A stretch of 64,000 nt of DNA from Coenobita brevimanus (GCA_032717465.1 CM064684.1:2045001-2109000), one strand, 5' to 3'; positions 13,601 to 28,600 are shown, counted from the stretch's first letter. Notes: generated by a model from the letters alone, not told the origin. Program-made: numbers and translations.

Positions 13601-16600
13601 ATAGCATATTACAAATTAATGTAATATTTTCTTTTTGTAATGTCACTGTGCATCCTTGTTTATACTGAAATTATCTAAGTAACATAAAAGAGAGTGGTAT
13701 GATGTAATAACACAAGATAGATCTCCAAGAAGTTACTAGAGAGCCTCCTGAGTTGATGAGAATATAGCTTTAAGGGAGAGAGAGAGAGTGAAGGTGTGTG
13801 TTTGGCAGAGTTATGTTTATTGTACTGCCTCAGAAGCTGAATTTTTGCAGATAAAGTGAGTAGAGTAGAGCATCATATTCTAGTGTTTACCTCTTCTTAC
13901 CGCTGAGTATTCTAGATGGAGAGATGGCAATTTTAGGCTAGATGAAGGAGAACAGAGTATAGAGAGCAAGATGAGCCAAGAAGAATGCAGATAAAATGTG
14001 TAGATGTATATAAAGTGATGTATGTATTCTGCCACAGGTGGAGCTGGATGCCCTGGGGTGTGCGCCGGGCTGTGCCACACTCGCTGATGGACGTCATGAC
14101 CACCACTTCCTTGTTGCCAGACCTGATGTAAGCACCCATTATTTATTAATTCATTTATTTATTTATTTGTTTGTCACTTTCATCTTAAATGTCAGGACCA
14201 ACTTGCCCAGCCCCGGGTTCTTATGCTCCTCATGGGACGACGTAGGATTGGATGATGGATGGATGGATTTATTTATATATTTTTTATTTTCTTTTTGTAT
14301 GTACAGGGTGGTGTGTAGAGAATGCCTCACTAGAAACACTTGACAAATCTTATATGTTGTGGGGATGGCTCAGTCTGGTGCTATGAGTGAGGGAGTGACA
14401 GTGGGTGTGCATTATCCACTTTTTGTGAAGCATTCAGGGTAGGGTGGACAGAGATAATGCTGACTGGACCATCCCTGCAACACAAGGGAGGTCGCCAGCT
14501 GCAGTGAAAGAGGTACATTATATGTGGACCCTGGTGTATAGAGATCTTCCTTATCAGTCAACAGTCAGTGTGTCCTTCTAAAACACAACCCGGAGTATCA
14601 GATATCTACTGTATATTATACCTCTGACAGAGAATTTTTTGTATTACATTTTGGAAATGGGATAAATTATGTTAATTCAGAAATGGTTAAATTACCTTAG
14701 TATGACACAGTTTTGGTATTACATGTACTTAAACTTTATTTGGACACAGTTTTTGGATACACTTAAAATTAGGAAAATTCCAGATGACAGAATTCTCTTG
14801 AGACTATTAAACATATATTATTACTTTATTCAGAACATACATAAACTGTTTGAAAATCTGCATTAATGAAAGGATTGTTCATGCTGTATTCCAGTTACAG
14901 TGGATAGCATTTCCTTTGGCATCTGCCTTTTCCTCTTTTTGAATCCTACCCATTTTGTTGTAAAATTGATTAAAGATGATGATGATGATGTTAACTGTTC
15001 AGAGAACAGTGCACACCAACGCCAGCACCAGTACAGTTCATAAATTATAAACTAACCATTGTCCAATATTGTTGGTGGAGGTAATTAATTCTATGGTCTT
15101 TGCCCACGTATACACTCACAGAGATGGCACACCTCTGCTGACAGCAGTAAAATCTGTTGTTTATTCCTGCATCCAGATTCAGATCCTTCTCAAAATCTAA
15201 GCAGCTCTTCCCCACCCAGTGCACACCTGTCCACCAGATTTCATTGAATCCATCCATCCATCATCCAATTCCACGTTGCACCATGAGGAGCATAGAAGCC
15301 CGGGGCTAGGCAATTTGGTCCTGACATTTAAGATGAGAGTGACTAGCCTCACTCATCCCTGAGTGGCATTATATGAGCAATAACCCCAACCACCCCTTGG
15401 ATATAAACCTTCACCGGCTCAATCCGATTGGAGCGCTGTAATTACCCGTTAAACCACCAGGCGCCATAATTTGGTTATATGGTTACCACCCAGCATAGTA
15501 AATGGTTTCCTGGTGTACAGGAAACCATTTGGCTTGTCACTCAGTGTAGAGTTACCCACAGGCAGAAGGAAGAGGAAAGAATGAAGGAAAGAAAGACAAA
15601 AGAGGGAGTGTAAAGTCATCCGTAGGCGAAGGATGAGGAAAGAATGAAGTAAAGAAAGACAGAAGAGGAAGGAAGGAACAGAAAGAGGAGAGGAAAGGGC
15701 AGACATCCGAGAGTAGCACTACATCAAGTGAGTGGATGGTGAGTGCCCCCACCATCTGATGATAACTTTTTGAGATATCTTGTACACAAACAGCCGAATA
15801 GACAGACAGGCAAACACAAGTGAATATGCAACCTTCTCCACTGTCTTTGGCGGAGGTGGTAATAATAAAAGTACAGGTAATAATAATAATAATAATAATA
15901 ATAATGATGATGATGATGATGATGTCATTCATGTTGCTATGGATGAAGATGATGACAGTGATTGTGTGTTATCTCCCCACCAGGCGATCTACAGCTACAC
16001 AAGTGACAGCCGTGGGTCTTGCTACGTGTTTGAGGGTGACAAGAGTGTGGTGGGATGGTTTAGGGGATACCTCCTGGTGGCTGCTAGTGAAAGAGGCACC
16101 ATAGCTCATGGGTGAGACATTATTTGTATGTCTATTATTTGAAATTGACTCATGATTAACCCATTCAGTCAAGTGATGTATTTGTATTGTATTCTTACCA
16201 CCTGAAGATGTTTCTATTCAGTTAAGGAAGATCACTTGTATTGGAGGGGTTATTGAAGGCAGTAGAGGTAGATAATTTGCCCATTTGAAAAAGTCTACCC
16301 AGAGCTTAATTGTATTGTCAGTGTGGTAGAAAGAATAAACAGAACAGATGTGATGTTAGTAAAGGTGTCAGATGTTGGGGTGATACATGTTTGTGAATGA
16401 CAGTATTGTGATGGGATGGTTCAGGGGACAAGAGGTGCCATGGCTAACGAGTGAGAGCACATTTGTTTGTGTGTCCAGTGATTCACATGACTTCATCTCA
16501 GTATCAGGACCAGATTTCAGGAGAGAGAGAGAAGGTGGCTATAATTTTGAAGCATATGTACCGTGGGGGTCAAAAGTTTGCCAAATATTTCATATGTGCT

Positions 16601-19600
16601 ACTTCTCATATTCTTCATGTGGTTAATATTCCTATGCTGAGAGAGGCTTGGTATGTGTCTCAGCCCACAGATGAGTTTCTTTGAAATGATATGTCAGGTA
16701 GGAAAGTCACAGACATGCTTTAAGTGTGACATAGACACAGTGAAACAACAGGCAAAAATTTTAACCCAGACTTTATTTTTGTGGACATCATCTATATAGC
16801 AGAGAGGAATATTACTGTATTTTCATAGTGCTTGATTTTTTATAAGTAATTATTAGCCAGGTTCTTGATTTACCAACATCAGTCACAGACATATTCTGTA
16901 ATCTCTCCCCATGCATGTAAGAACACATGTAGTTCTGAGTAGGTTGGCCTGTCAGCTTTTCTTTTGCTTCATCCATCTTCCCTATGTTGTAATGGGGTAG
17001 TAAACCACATTATTTGGATGCCAGTTAATATGGATCACATTGTACTCAAATGCAAATGCTCACGAGCTTATCCATTCACTCTCTGTTAATAAGCATTAAG
17101 CATGGCCCACCAGAAACTACTGCCAGTACCTCCAAACCTGGTAGCTTTCAGTGTACCAAGCAGGCTTCATTTGTTGACTTATGAAGAAAGTGAAAATTTA
17201 TGCAGAGAAATGTCAAATCAAGCTCTCTTTTGTTATACATAGTGATAAATTGCATGTATCTTTGAAGAAGTTACTGAATATGCTGCTGCTGCCTGAGTAT
17301 GCTGCATATTGATGTAACTCTGTTGCAGTATCCCTTTCACTCACTTTCCATGAGTATCTTTGGTACCCTGTTTTTGAGCTGTTTCCAGCACAGGTTCACA
17401 GAATAGATCATCACATTATACACATTCTGGTTAAATTTAATGTCACAATAGAAACAGAAATAAACAGATAATGTGTTCTTCTCGACCACAGGGGCACAGA
17501 ACGCTCCATCACCATCTATGATCTGACAAACAAGCTTGTGGCCCTGAGTACCAAGGTGCGTGGGCTGGCTGGAGTGGTGGGGGAGTGGGGTGGCCTGTAC
17601 CTCATCACATCCCATCCTGCACCAGCACTCATCCATCTGGCCGAGAAGGACCTACATACCAAGTTTCAGCTGCTGTTTAGGAAGAACCAGTTTGATACTG
17701 CTATAAGGTGAGGGGAGAGAGAGGGGGAGGGGTACTGGAGAGTGAGAGAAAAAAAGGATGAGAAGAGATGGGGGCAGGGGAATGAGTCCAAAAGAAAGAA
17801 CAGAGGGGAAATACTGTATTGTGTTTACCAGTACATATAGTATCAGAAAGGACAAAAATTCCATGCGTTTTCTTGGTTATATATGGTGTTACCTTACACT
17901 TGGCAGTGTTATGATCCCCAAAGTACTGAATAGAACTGAAGCTTAGACTTTGCAGAGAGAACAAATTAATAGTGAGAAAAGCAAAAATGAGTTATCTAAG
18001 TCATGTGAAAAATGGAGAGAAAGACAAATGAGAAAGCTTGGCAGTGCGTGTTTTGTAGATGTGAATATGTCTGAAAGGTCTAGAAGGAGCATTCTTAGAT
18101 GGTTTGGCCATGTGGAAGAAATGAAAAAAGATTAATTAGGAAAGTGTGTCAATGTGAATGTGCTGGAAAGTGTTAGAAGGAGCATTCTTAGATGGTTTGG
18201 CCATGTGGAAAAAATGAAGAAAAATTGATTAGGAAGGTGTAAGTGTGTGAGGTGGAGGAAGAGATGGGGAGAGGGGAAATGAGGATGAGATAGAGATGGA
18301 GTGGAGAGGTAAGTATGGGTTGGAGAGAAGGCTGTCAGATGGTGGAGGACAGGGCAGTGTGGAGGTGATTTTTCATGGCCTACTAACTTCCAGCCTTGCC
18401 AAGACTCAGTGCTGTGACCCCGAGGAGGTTGCCGAAATCCTGCGTCAGTATGGTGACTGGTTATACTCAAAGGGCAACCATGCAGCTGCCATGGACCAGT
18501 ACCTTAGCACACTGCCACACCTTGAGCCTTCGTATGTCATCAGGAAGGTGAGAGAGAGAGAGCTAATAAGTTGTAGTGTGTGGAAAGAATAATGAAAATA
18601 ATGAAAAGGCAGAATGAAAGTCCAAGAATTGTATTAATAAGTACAGTATTGGTGTACTGTACTATATTGTCGTTCACTGCTATCTCAAAAATTAATAATT
18701 TATCATCATTATCATCAACCAGAGCCAATTTCCTTTGTTCAAAGGGGTGGGATGATAGAGACTTTAAATGAAGAGACATAATTAAGGAAAATGGGAAGCT
18801 CCTGGTACAACTCTTGTGCACCCCTGTGCAGTAGGTGGTGCAAGGCTACTTGCAATGCAAGTACAGTACTGGGGACTATGCTGTTGATAATGACGAAGAT
18901 GAAAATGATGATGATGATGTTAATGAAGAGATTAGTGACATACCGGTAAGTCGGGTAAGAGTCATTATTAGGTGATCGAGACTGATGCATGCAAGCATGT
19001 TAGGGCCTTTATAAACGATACTGTGCAAAATGGTACGAGTGATTTGAAGTGATGATAATGAAGATGACAGGTAACAGTGACACACATCTCATTTTGTTTC
19101 AGTACCTGGACACACAACACATCCACCTTCTGACAAGCTACCTTGAGGGTCTTCACCGTGGAGGCTGGGCCAGCTCTGACCACACCTCACTGCTGCTGAA
19201 CTGTTATACCCGCCTCAGGGACACCACACAGCTGCACCAGTTTATTACGGTAGGATGTGTTTTCTATGAGAGAGACGAGATGTGAGTTGGAGAGAGGGCA
19301 GCTTGGTGGTGGAGGACAGGGTGACATGGAGGCAGTTCATTTGCTGCCACCCCTTCCAGGATTAACCTTTTAAGTTTGGGGATGCCGTTTTATTTTCTGA
19401 CAGTTATGTTCAGTGTAGGATAGACTTTTCAGCCTGGAAGGGTTGGATACAAGCTTAATAAATCTCATAATTACAGGATTTGTTTCCTAAGTAGAATAAT
19501 ATTGTCTGGTAGAGTCAAGTGTAAACTAAAGAAGACATCACCCTGGATTTGAGGGGTTAAGGCATCTAGCTTTAGGCACATAGAATATTCTGCAGTTAAG

Positions 19601-22600
19601 TTTAGTGGAGTGGAAGAAGGTTGTTGCTTTACCATTTGTACCGAATGTTAGGGGACTGTAGGGAGTGTGAGATTTATCTTATAATAAAAATGCTTTGTGT
19701 TGTAGGAAAAGTATATGGAAGAACAGTCTTACACCACTTCCATTTACATTTCCTCACATTCTTTTTTCCCTCACACCCTATTTCCTTTCTTCTGTACATG
19801 CACCACCACACTACCTCCTCTCCCTCTCCCCATTTTTCTCACTTCCTGTGACTTCTCTCTGTCCTTATCCCTCTCACTCCCCATCTCACTTCTTCCTTCT
19901 TCCACCCTTTCATGCTGATCTCTTTCTCCATTCCCCTGCAGAACAAGGGTGGAAGTGTGGACTGTGATGTGGAGGCTGGGGTGCGTGTATGCCGGGCTGC
20001 AGGCTACCTGGACCACGCCCTCACCCTTTCTGCCTCACATGGCCTTCATTCACACCACCTCGCTATACTCACACAGGATAAACAAGACTACTCTGCTGCT
20101 CTTAGGTAGGCATTGTGAGGGGGTTCCTGGAGTATGTTTTATTGTCTTTTCATCACTAATTGGAGTTAAGGTGAGTAGGATGCATCATGTCCCTTCCTGT
20201 ATGTCATATCTGTCCCCCACTCCTAGTTACACCCCCTAATTTTGCTTGTATAGGCAGGCTTCATGTTTTGAGCAGTGGGACGGAGTTGTGTTTGTTTATA
20301 TTCACCTGGAGGGACTTCTTCATAGGAGACCTAACATGGAGTCTTAGTAACTAGATTAATACGGAACAAAGTGCCTGGGTTTAAAGATACTGCTTGAAAT
20401 CTGAAGTTTGTCTATAGATACAGAACTGGGGGGACTGCACGTTTCAGTTTTGAACCTGGTATGATCTGTCTGGGGCTTGGACGGTGCCATGGGTGAAATA
20501 TCAGACCACCAGAAATGAGGTACGATTAAGCCTTTCAGCCTAAGGATCTCATTGACTATATAATTTGTTCATAGTTGCTCCCAGATGATTTTATTCACTG
20601 TAGGAGAACACCCTAATAGTGAAGGGGTTGATGAAGATTGTATTTAATCCGTGCACTTCAGGTAGTCTGTCTCCTAAGCAGAATAAAATAATCTAAGTAG
20701 GAAGCATCAGATATAAAAGACACTTTCAGAACTGGTAGCTCTTTGGCTGCTGTGTATGGGTAAACATGCACACGTACACGCTAAAAAAAATGTTCTACAC
20801 TGGAATATATGGGTGTATTCCATATCCTCCATGTGATTTTATGATTGTTGGGTAATTGATGTTCTCCAAGAATTAGCAGCCAAAGTATTAAGATATATGG
20901 GACTCAGCAAGCCACCACTTCTCCATTACATATCCCCTCTCCCTCTCACAGATACATTGCAACCTTGGACCTAGAGGATGCCAAAGAAAACATTCTGCGA
21001 TATGGTTCAGTCTTATTGAACCATGCACCAGAGGAAACAACAAATCTACTAGTACACCTCTGCACTGATTACAAACCCACAAACAGCCCTGTCATTAAGG
21101 AGGTGGGTGGCAGTTGTGGTGGTTGGATGGTTGTATTAGCAGAATTGGTAGTTGTGGTTGTTGTTGTTTCAGTTTTGGTGGTGGTTGTGGTATAGTCCTT
21201 TGTGTGATAGGCCCTTTTCCATCAAATGAAAATAAACTGACTGTAGTATGAGATTACCTGTTACCCTTTACTGTTTAAGCTTAACCATCAGGTCCACAGT
21301 GCTCACTAGATGGTTACATTAATCCTGATGAGCTGCAGTATTTGAGTGCTGTATTTTCCTATTAGTGCTTCTTTCTGAGCCGAAAGAGATCAGTGGGATT
21401 TGCTGTTGCTGTTTAGTCTTCACCATCATGTCCCCAGGGTTCACTGGACGGTTACCTAAGCCCTGATGAGCCCCAGTGTGCAGACCCCGAGGAGTTTGAG
21501 TACCTGGTGTGTGGGCAGGGTGAGCACTGTGTGGCCTTCCTGGAGCGGGTTTGGACACACACTGGCACACTCTCACCACGCCTCCTTACTGCCCTCCTGG
21601 CTGAGTACCTACACCTATACTGCCTTGCCCCTGAAGGTCTGTATGCTTATTTCACTGTAATTTATCTCACCCTGCACTGTCGTACTATACAGGATGACCT
21701 GTAAATAGCGCTTCACAAGAAATATGTCAAGTGATGCCTTGTGCAGTGTGTGGATGGCTGAATATGCTGGTGTGGATGTGAGTGTGGCAGTGGGAGTAGG
21801 AAATGAATAGATGATGCAGGATAGACATTGATAATGCTGACTGCAACATGCAAGAAATCACCCAGCAGAGTGGAAGAAGAATGTTATATATGGGCAACCA
21901 TGTATGTTTCCTTACTTTTTGTGCAGTATAGTACCGTATTGCGTTAGTACTGTGCCTTACCATATTGTATTGTTTCCCAGCAGGCGTACCATAATGCTGA
22001 TTACATTTTTTCTCGCACTCTCTCTTTCTCCAGCCTAACGATAGCAGTGAACTAAATGGTCAGACCTCATCACTTGGACCGTAAGGTCTCTCTATATGTG
22101 CACTTATGCATACATGCACACTTTCCACGCCTCATGTTTTTTCTCATTATTATTTCTTTTTTTTTTTTAATTCTCTCTTCTCTTCTTTACTCACATTTTC
22201 CCTTCCTTTCTCTTCTCTTTCCTTTTCTCTTTTCTCTTCTCCTGTCTTCTGTCTCACATCTGTCGCATCATATTTCACAGGTCAGGAGCAGACAGCACTG
22301 GGTGAAAGGATCATGGAGGTGCTACGTAGTTCTGACCACCAGTACTCCCGCCACCATGCACTCCTCCTCTGTGACAAGCACCAGTTCCATCAGGGCAAGT
22401 TGCTGCTTTGGGAACAGGCTGGAATGTAAGTGTGGTATTGAAGTTATGTTCTTTTACTCTCTATCTATTGCCAGACATGTTAATCTCATAAGGGACGGCC
22501 ACAAACAGATCACCTCCATGTCGCCCTGTCCCCAGCCATTTCACTGCCCTGCTCCCAGCTCACACCCCTCTCTCTCATATACCTCTCTCTTGGCCTAAAA

Positions 22601-25600
22601 TTGCCATCTCTCCAACCTGAATGCAGAGCTGTAACAATCAATATACTGTTTTGACTGTCACATGGCCTAAAATTGCAATCTCTCCAACTTGAATGTGGTG
22701 TTGTAACAATTGATATACTCTTCTGACTCTAACTTGTCCTAAACTTGTCATCTCTCCAACTTGAATGTGGAGTTTTAACAATCAATATATTCTTTTTACT
22801 TTATCATGGCCTAAACTTGTCATCTCTCCATCTTCACTGTGAGTTGTAACATTACACTAGAATATTAGGCTAGTCAAGAAGTGCTGAGGTAGGGATGTAG
22901 TGCTGTAGCATTGTCTTTATTTATTTATTGGTTTATTTATTTTTTAATTTATTTATTGCCGCTCAACCACACGTAATTAGCTACGGTACATCATCATCAT
23001 CATCATCGTCATCGTCATCCAGACCTCCTTTTCCACCCTAGTGTAAGGTGAAATAGGCTCCAGAGTGCCAGAAAAAAATTTACACTGAGATACTAACCAA
23101 AGTTTGCCCATGGACAGAAATCTAGGCCATGTTAAGGTGACAGTACTATAGGAAGACATGCTGGAATGTGGATGAATGAAGGGGAGAGTGCTGTACAAAC
23201 AATCTCCAGTGGATGTCAGGGATGTTTTCCAGTTGCCACAACTTTTTGCCAAAATCTGGTGCTGTGAATTGGAGAAATTTGAGGAAAGGTGGATACTGAG
23301 AGTGGTGAATGGGAGAACGCTGTTGATGTGTGCCTCTCATGTCTGCCTCACCTCCTTCTCATGCATTTCTCATCATGATCAGTGTGTGTATCTCCGTTCC
23401 ACCCAGTACGGTAGGTTGAGGAGAGACGCTTGAGTGGAATGGTGAGCGAGGTGAATGGTAGAGTGTGGTGGTTATTTATCACTCTCCTCCTCCTCTTATC
23501 ACAACCTCTCTTCCCTGTCTTCTCCACTTCTCCTCCATACCTCTCAGTCCTCATACTTATTATCCCTTCATGCCTGATTGGAATGGTGAGCGAGGTGAAT
23601 GGTAGACTGTAGTGGTTATTTATCACTCTCCTCCCTCTCGTATCACTACCTCTCTTCCCTCTCTTATCACTACCTCACTTCCCTCTCTTCTCTCCTCCTC
23701 CTCCTTACCTCTTAATCCTCATACTTATTATCCCTTCTTGCCCACAGGTTAGAGGAAATGGTGGAGTAGTTCTGAGAGCGTGGTGACTGGGAAAGTGAAG
23801 TTGATGTGTGTATGCTTAAGTCCCTATTTGTGCTCCCTCTTCCTCTCATCTCTGCCTCTCCTCCTTACTTCTGTCTCGCTTCCCGTTTTCCTCCCCACAG
23901 GCTGGAAGAGATGGTAGAGAGGTAATGATGTGCAGTGAGTGGGATAGTGCAGTGGGTATTTACACTCTCCTCTCTCTCGTCTCTGTTTGTCCCCTCTCTT
24001 CTGTACCTCTCCTCCCTCACACCTTCTAATCCTCTCTCTTATCTCCCTCCCCACAGGTTTGAGGAGATGGTGGAGTGGTATGGAGAGCGTGGTGAGTGGG
24101 AGAATGCGGTTGGTGTCTGTACGCGTAAGTCCCCAACCGTGCCTCGCTTGTGGTGTGTCCTGCTGCGTCAACTGGCCTCACCATCAGCCCCGCAGCCCCC
24201 AGACCCATACCACCTCACCACATGCCTCTCAAACATCAGTGAGTCATGCTTTAACCCCTTCAAGCTATCTATCTATCTATCTGTCTATTGCCAGATAGCT
24301 TAATCCCATAAAGGGTGGCCACAAACAAATTGCCTCCATCTTTCCCTGTCCCCTGCCATTTCACTGCCCTGCTCCCAGCTCACACCCCCCTTCAAGCTGA
24401 TTATGCATATTTTATTTTCTCATTACTTTCTGCAGACCATTATACTCAGCTGGGGAGAGTTTTTTTAATTGGAGGCTATGATTTAGTATTCAGTAATCCC
24501 TTTAATGGGCGAGGTCTTTCCTGGGCTGAAGTAAATGGCATGTAAATAGCAAGAAAAAATAGAACAAGGCATCTTGGGTGAATGTTCTTATGTTTTCTTC
24601 TCATTCTCGTGCACCTTTGACTATATCATCCTTCTGTTTGTTCTCTGGTCTATTTTACTAATCTGTTACAGTATTTTTTTTTTCTTTTTTAGTATTATCT
24701 TCATCATCATGAAAGTGGAATTATTTTTGGATCAGAACTGAGAATGCCAAAGGTGTGAATGATGTGTGCATGGATGTATCATTTAAGACATATTTCACTG
24801 GATGCATCACAGAGGGATTACAATATGATTGGATTGTGTTACCATATTTGCCATATATAAACCAGTAAATTTCATAAAATATATGTAATTTAATTATGTG
24901 ACACAAGACATCTGTGTCATGCACAGGTGGGTGTGTGAGGAGGATTGCAAGTTAATTGCAGTCAGTGTCATAATGTATCAGAGAGCAGTCTTGTTATGGG
25001 CGAGAAGCCAGATAAACATACATATAGATCAGTAGCTCCAGTATATGCTCTAAAATTTGTGGAAACCCAGTCTACAGCCTCTCAGATCTTGCATGTCATT
25101 TCATTTGCTTCTGAACCCAGCACAAAATAACAAGTATTACCACAAGCACAAATCTCATCACCTTTTGCAATAATCTATCTATCTATAGCCCGACGCCCTA
25201 ATCCCGCAAAGGGTGGCCGCAGACAAAACGCCTCCAAGTCACTCTGTCACCCACCATTTGACTCCCCTCCCCCCAACTCACCCCCCCCTCCCTCATATAC
25301 CTCTCAACTCCGTCCCTCCACCTCATCCTCGGTCTACCCCTCCCTCTCCCTCCCTCCACCTCACCTACATACACCCTCTTAGTCAGTCTTTCATTCTCCA
25401 TTCTCTCCACATGTCCAAACCACCTCAGTGTATTTCTCCTAATCTTTTCAACCACATCCACATCTACCCCACAACGTTCCTTCACTTCTTCATTCGTCAA
25501 CCTGTCCCTCCACGTCACTCCACATGCTCCTCTCAAGTAACTCATTTCCACTGCTCTCACTCTTGACTTGTTCCCCTCTTGCAATGCCCACGCCTCGCTT

Positions 25601-28600
25601 CCATACGTCAGGGTAGGGATCACAATACCATCATGCAGTGACTTCTTAACTTCCATACTCACCTCCCTATTTCTCATCACTGCTTTCAGTGTACCAACAA
25701 CCTTTCTTCCCTGCTGTACCCTTTCACGTACTTCATCCCCCAAAGTTCCATCCTTACTCATCACACTACCCAAGTACTTGAATGCACTCACATTCTCCAT
25801 ATCCTCTCCATCCAACCTCACTGCACACTCTGTGACTTCATTCCTCTCAAACACCATAACTTTACTTTTGTTTACATTAACTTTCAGCTTCCTCCTCCTA
25901 CACACTGTCCCAAATTCATTCACCAAACCTTGCAACTCCCATTCATCTTCACTCAACAATACTGTATCATCAGCAAACAGCAACACCGGAAGCTTCCAAA
26001 TCTCACCCTCATTCATTAGGGCCACCCCCACATCCACTGCCCTACCTTGTACCTCCTTTACAACCCCATCCATATATATATTAAACAGCCATGGAGACAT
26101 TACACACCCCTGTTTCAGTCCCACATTGAGATCAAAGAACTCACTCAGCTCACCATCTACTCGCACCGTAGCCCTAGCTCCCTCGTACATACTCTTCACA
26201 GCACTCAACAATTTCCCCTCCACTCCATATATTATTAATACCTTCCACATACCTTGCCTATCTATTCTGTCATAAGCTTTCTCCAAGTCCATGAAGGCAG
26301 CATACACTTTCCTTCCCTTCTCTAGATACTTCTGCACTAAACATCTTAGAACAAATATCTGATCTACACACCCCTTTCCCTTCCTAAATCCCCCTTGTTC
26401 TTCTCCAACTAGCTCCTCTGTCATATGCCTAACCCTATCAATGAGTATTCTACCATATATTTTACCAGTCACACTAAGAAGGCAAATACCCCTATGGTTA
26501 CCACATACTTCTCTCTCCCCTTTTCCTTTGTACAGAGGAACAATTATACCTGATTTCCAGTCCTCTGGAACCCTTCCCTCTTCCCAAGCCAATCTACACA
26601 ACTTCCATATCCACTCCACAACAATCTCACCCCCATACCTAAGCATTTCACCACACACTCCATCAATTCCTGGGGCCTTTCCCAGCTTAATCTTCTTCAT
26701 CGCTTCCACTACTTCCGACCTACTGATCTCTTCCTCCCTCCTCTCATCTCTTCTTCTCCCAGCCATTCCCCAACCACTTATACTCACACTGCTCTCACTC
26801 TCTACATTCAACAAATCCTCAAAGTGCTCCTTCCATCTCCTCAATTTCTCTCCCTTCTCCACTAACAATCTATTATTCCTATCTTTCACTCCCCTACTAT
26901 TTCCCCTTTTGCACTGCCTTACTTTCTTTACCTCCATCCAAAACATATTTATACAGACATGGTTCCAGAAGACTAGCAATACAGCCATCAGTGCATGGAG
27001 ACAGAAATGCAGCCAAGAATTTCAAATATTATTAATCTTAGATATTTTTTCTCAACAGCTGTACTGAAGTTGTTGTATGATGGCCTTAATAGTAGTGCTG
27101 TAAGAGGAATCATGGAGTCATTCTGAGTGATTAATTCATTTTTTCGTTCACCAGGATTAATCTTGTTAAATTATCTGAATGTACTGCATTTCTATCACTG
27201 GTGTTGCAGAAGAGAAGAATTTAATGCCGGCATTGGAGGTAGTTGAGGTGCTGTCCGGATCACCACACATGACCCTGGGTGACGTGCGTGAGTACCTGTT
27301 GGGTGTGGTGGGGTCCCATACTGCCTCCCTGGCTGCTGAGACCTCCAGGACACAGCAGTACATGCAGCACACAGCCACCATGAAGGACAAGATCACACAC
27401 CTGCGCACCAGGTTGGGATTTGGAGTTGTGATGAGGTAGTGGCTAGAAAATTTGGTGCAATATATAAAGAGGAAGTTGTTGAGGGAGAGTGGGTTGGGGT
27501 GGAAGTGTTGTGATTCAGATTGAGGGTGAAGTAAGTGACACAAAGTGCAGGAACCTATGAGTTAAGTGAGTTCCTGCTGGATGTGGTGGGGTCCCATGCT
27601 ACCTCCCTGGCTGCCAAGACCTCTAGGATACGGCAGTACATACAACACACAGTCACCATGGAGGACAAGTCACCCATGTACACACAAGGACTGGGTTTAA
27701 GAGTTATGGTCAGTGGTGTAACTAATGGGGAGCTCGGATCACACATTTGAAATTTTGGATCACAGTACAAGTATTTAATACAGACTTATGTTCACTGTGT
27801 TGTATCGTATTCAGCTCCCTCCCTTCCCTAAAATAAATTACAGATTGGCCTCTGTTTGATATCCCCATATGTGGAGACCTTGCTACACAACTGACTGAGA
27901 TTTAAGAAGTGAATCCAGTACAGTAAAAACCCTTCAACCCAACTACCAATTCTCTGAATTTTTCAAGGCAAATTTTTAATATTTTTTCTGGTCTTTTTCT
28001 GAAATTTTCTGGGCTTTATCTAAGGATTTATCTGGCTTGAACTTGCTTTTTGACTTGGATGTACCTGCCTGCAGCTATTCATCTACAGTTCTATACATTT
28101 CCAGTGGGTAAAACAATAACCCATATCAATTTAGTGTTTATGTAGTGATCATGTACAATCTTTTAATGTCTTCAGAGGTCCTCCCTCCCAATAGTCCAAA
28201 AAAAACGGTAGTCCAAAAGACCCTCGATCCCCTGCCATTCGGCGTACAGGATTTTTACTGTATTTAGTTGGAAAGGATTGGGGAGGGGGTAAGTGTCATC
28301 AGTGCTTTAGGGAGAAATGTGTTTTACCAGGATTCTCTAATATTGTTGATACTCCTGTGTGTGGGCGGCAGAGGTAAGTAAATAAAACAGTACCATATAT
28401 AAGCTGATCATGACTAGGGTTTTTTCTTTCTTTCTTTCTTTCTCTTTCAGCTACTACATGGATTTGTAGATAAATTTTCTTAGTAGTCTATGGGCAGGCA
28501 GGTAAAATTTCTTCCTGATAATTACAGTTCTTTAAGGTAGTCCACATTGATTTATGTGTGGCAAGTCAGTTTTCCAAGAATACGATATACTCTGAGCTGA

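Noticed and set aside
22033..22059. A possible 25-nt mini-exon (CAG|CCTAACGATAGCAG...AAATG|GTCAGA) between VPS11 exons 13 and 14
   Set aside because: Exon 13 ends in phase 1, which would give an immediate TAA. The donor is weak, and the residue count without it already equals that of vertebrate VPS11.
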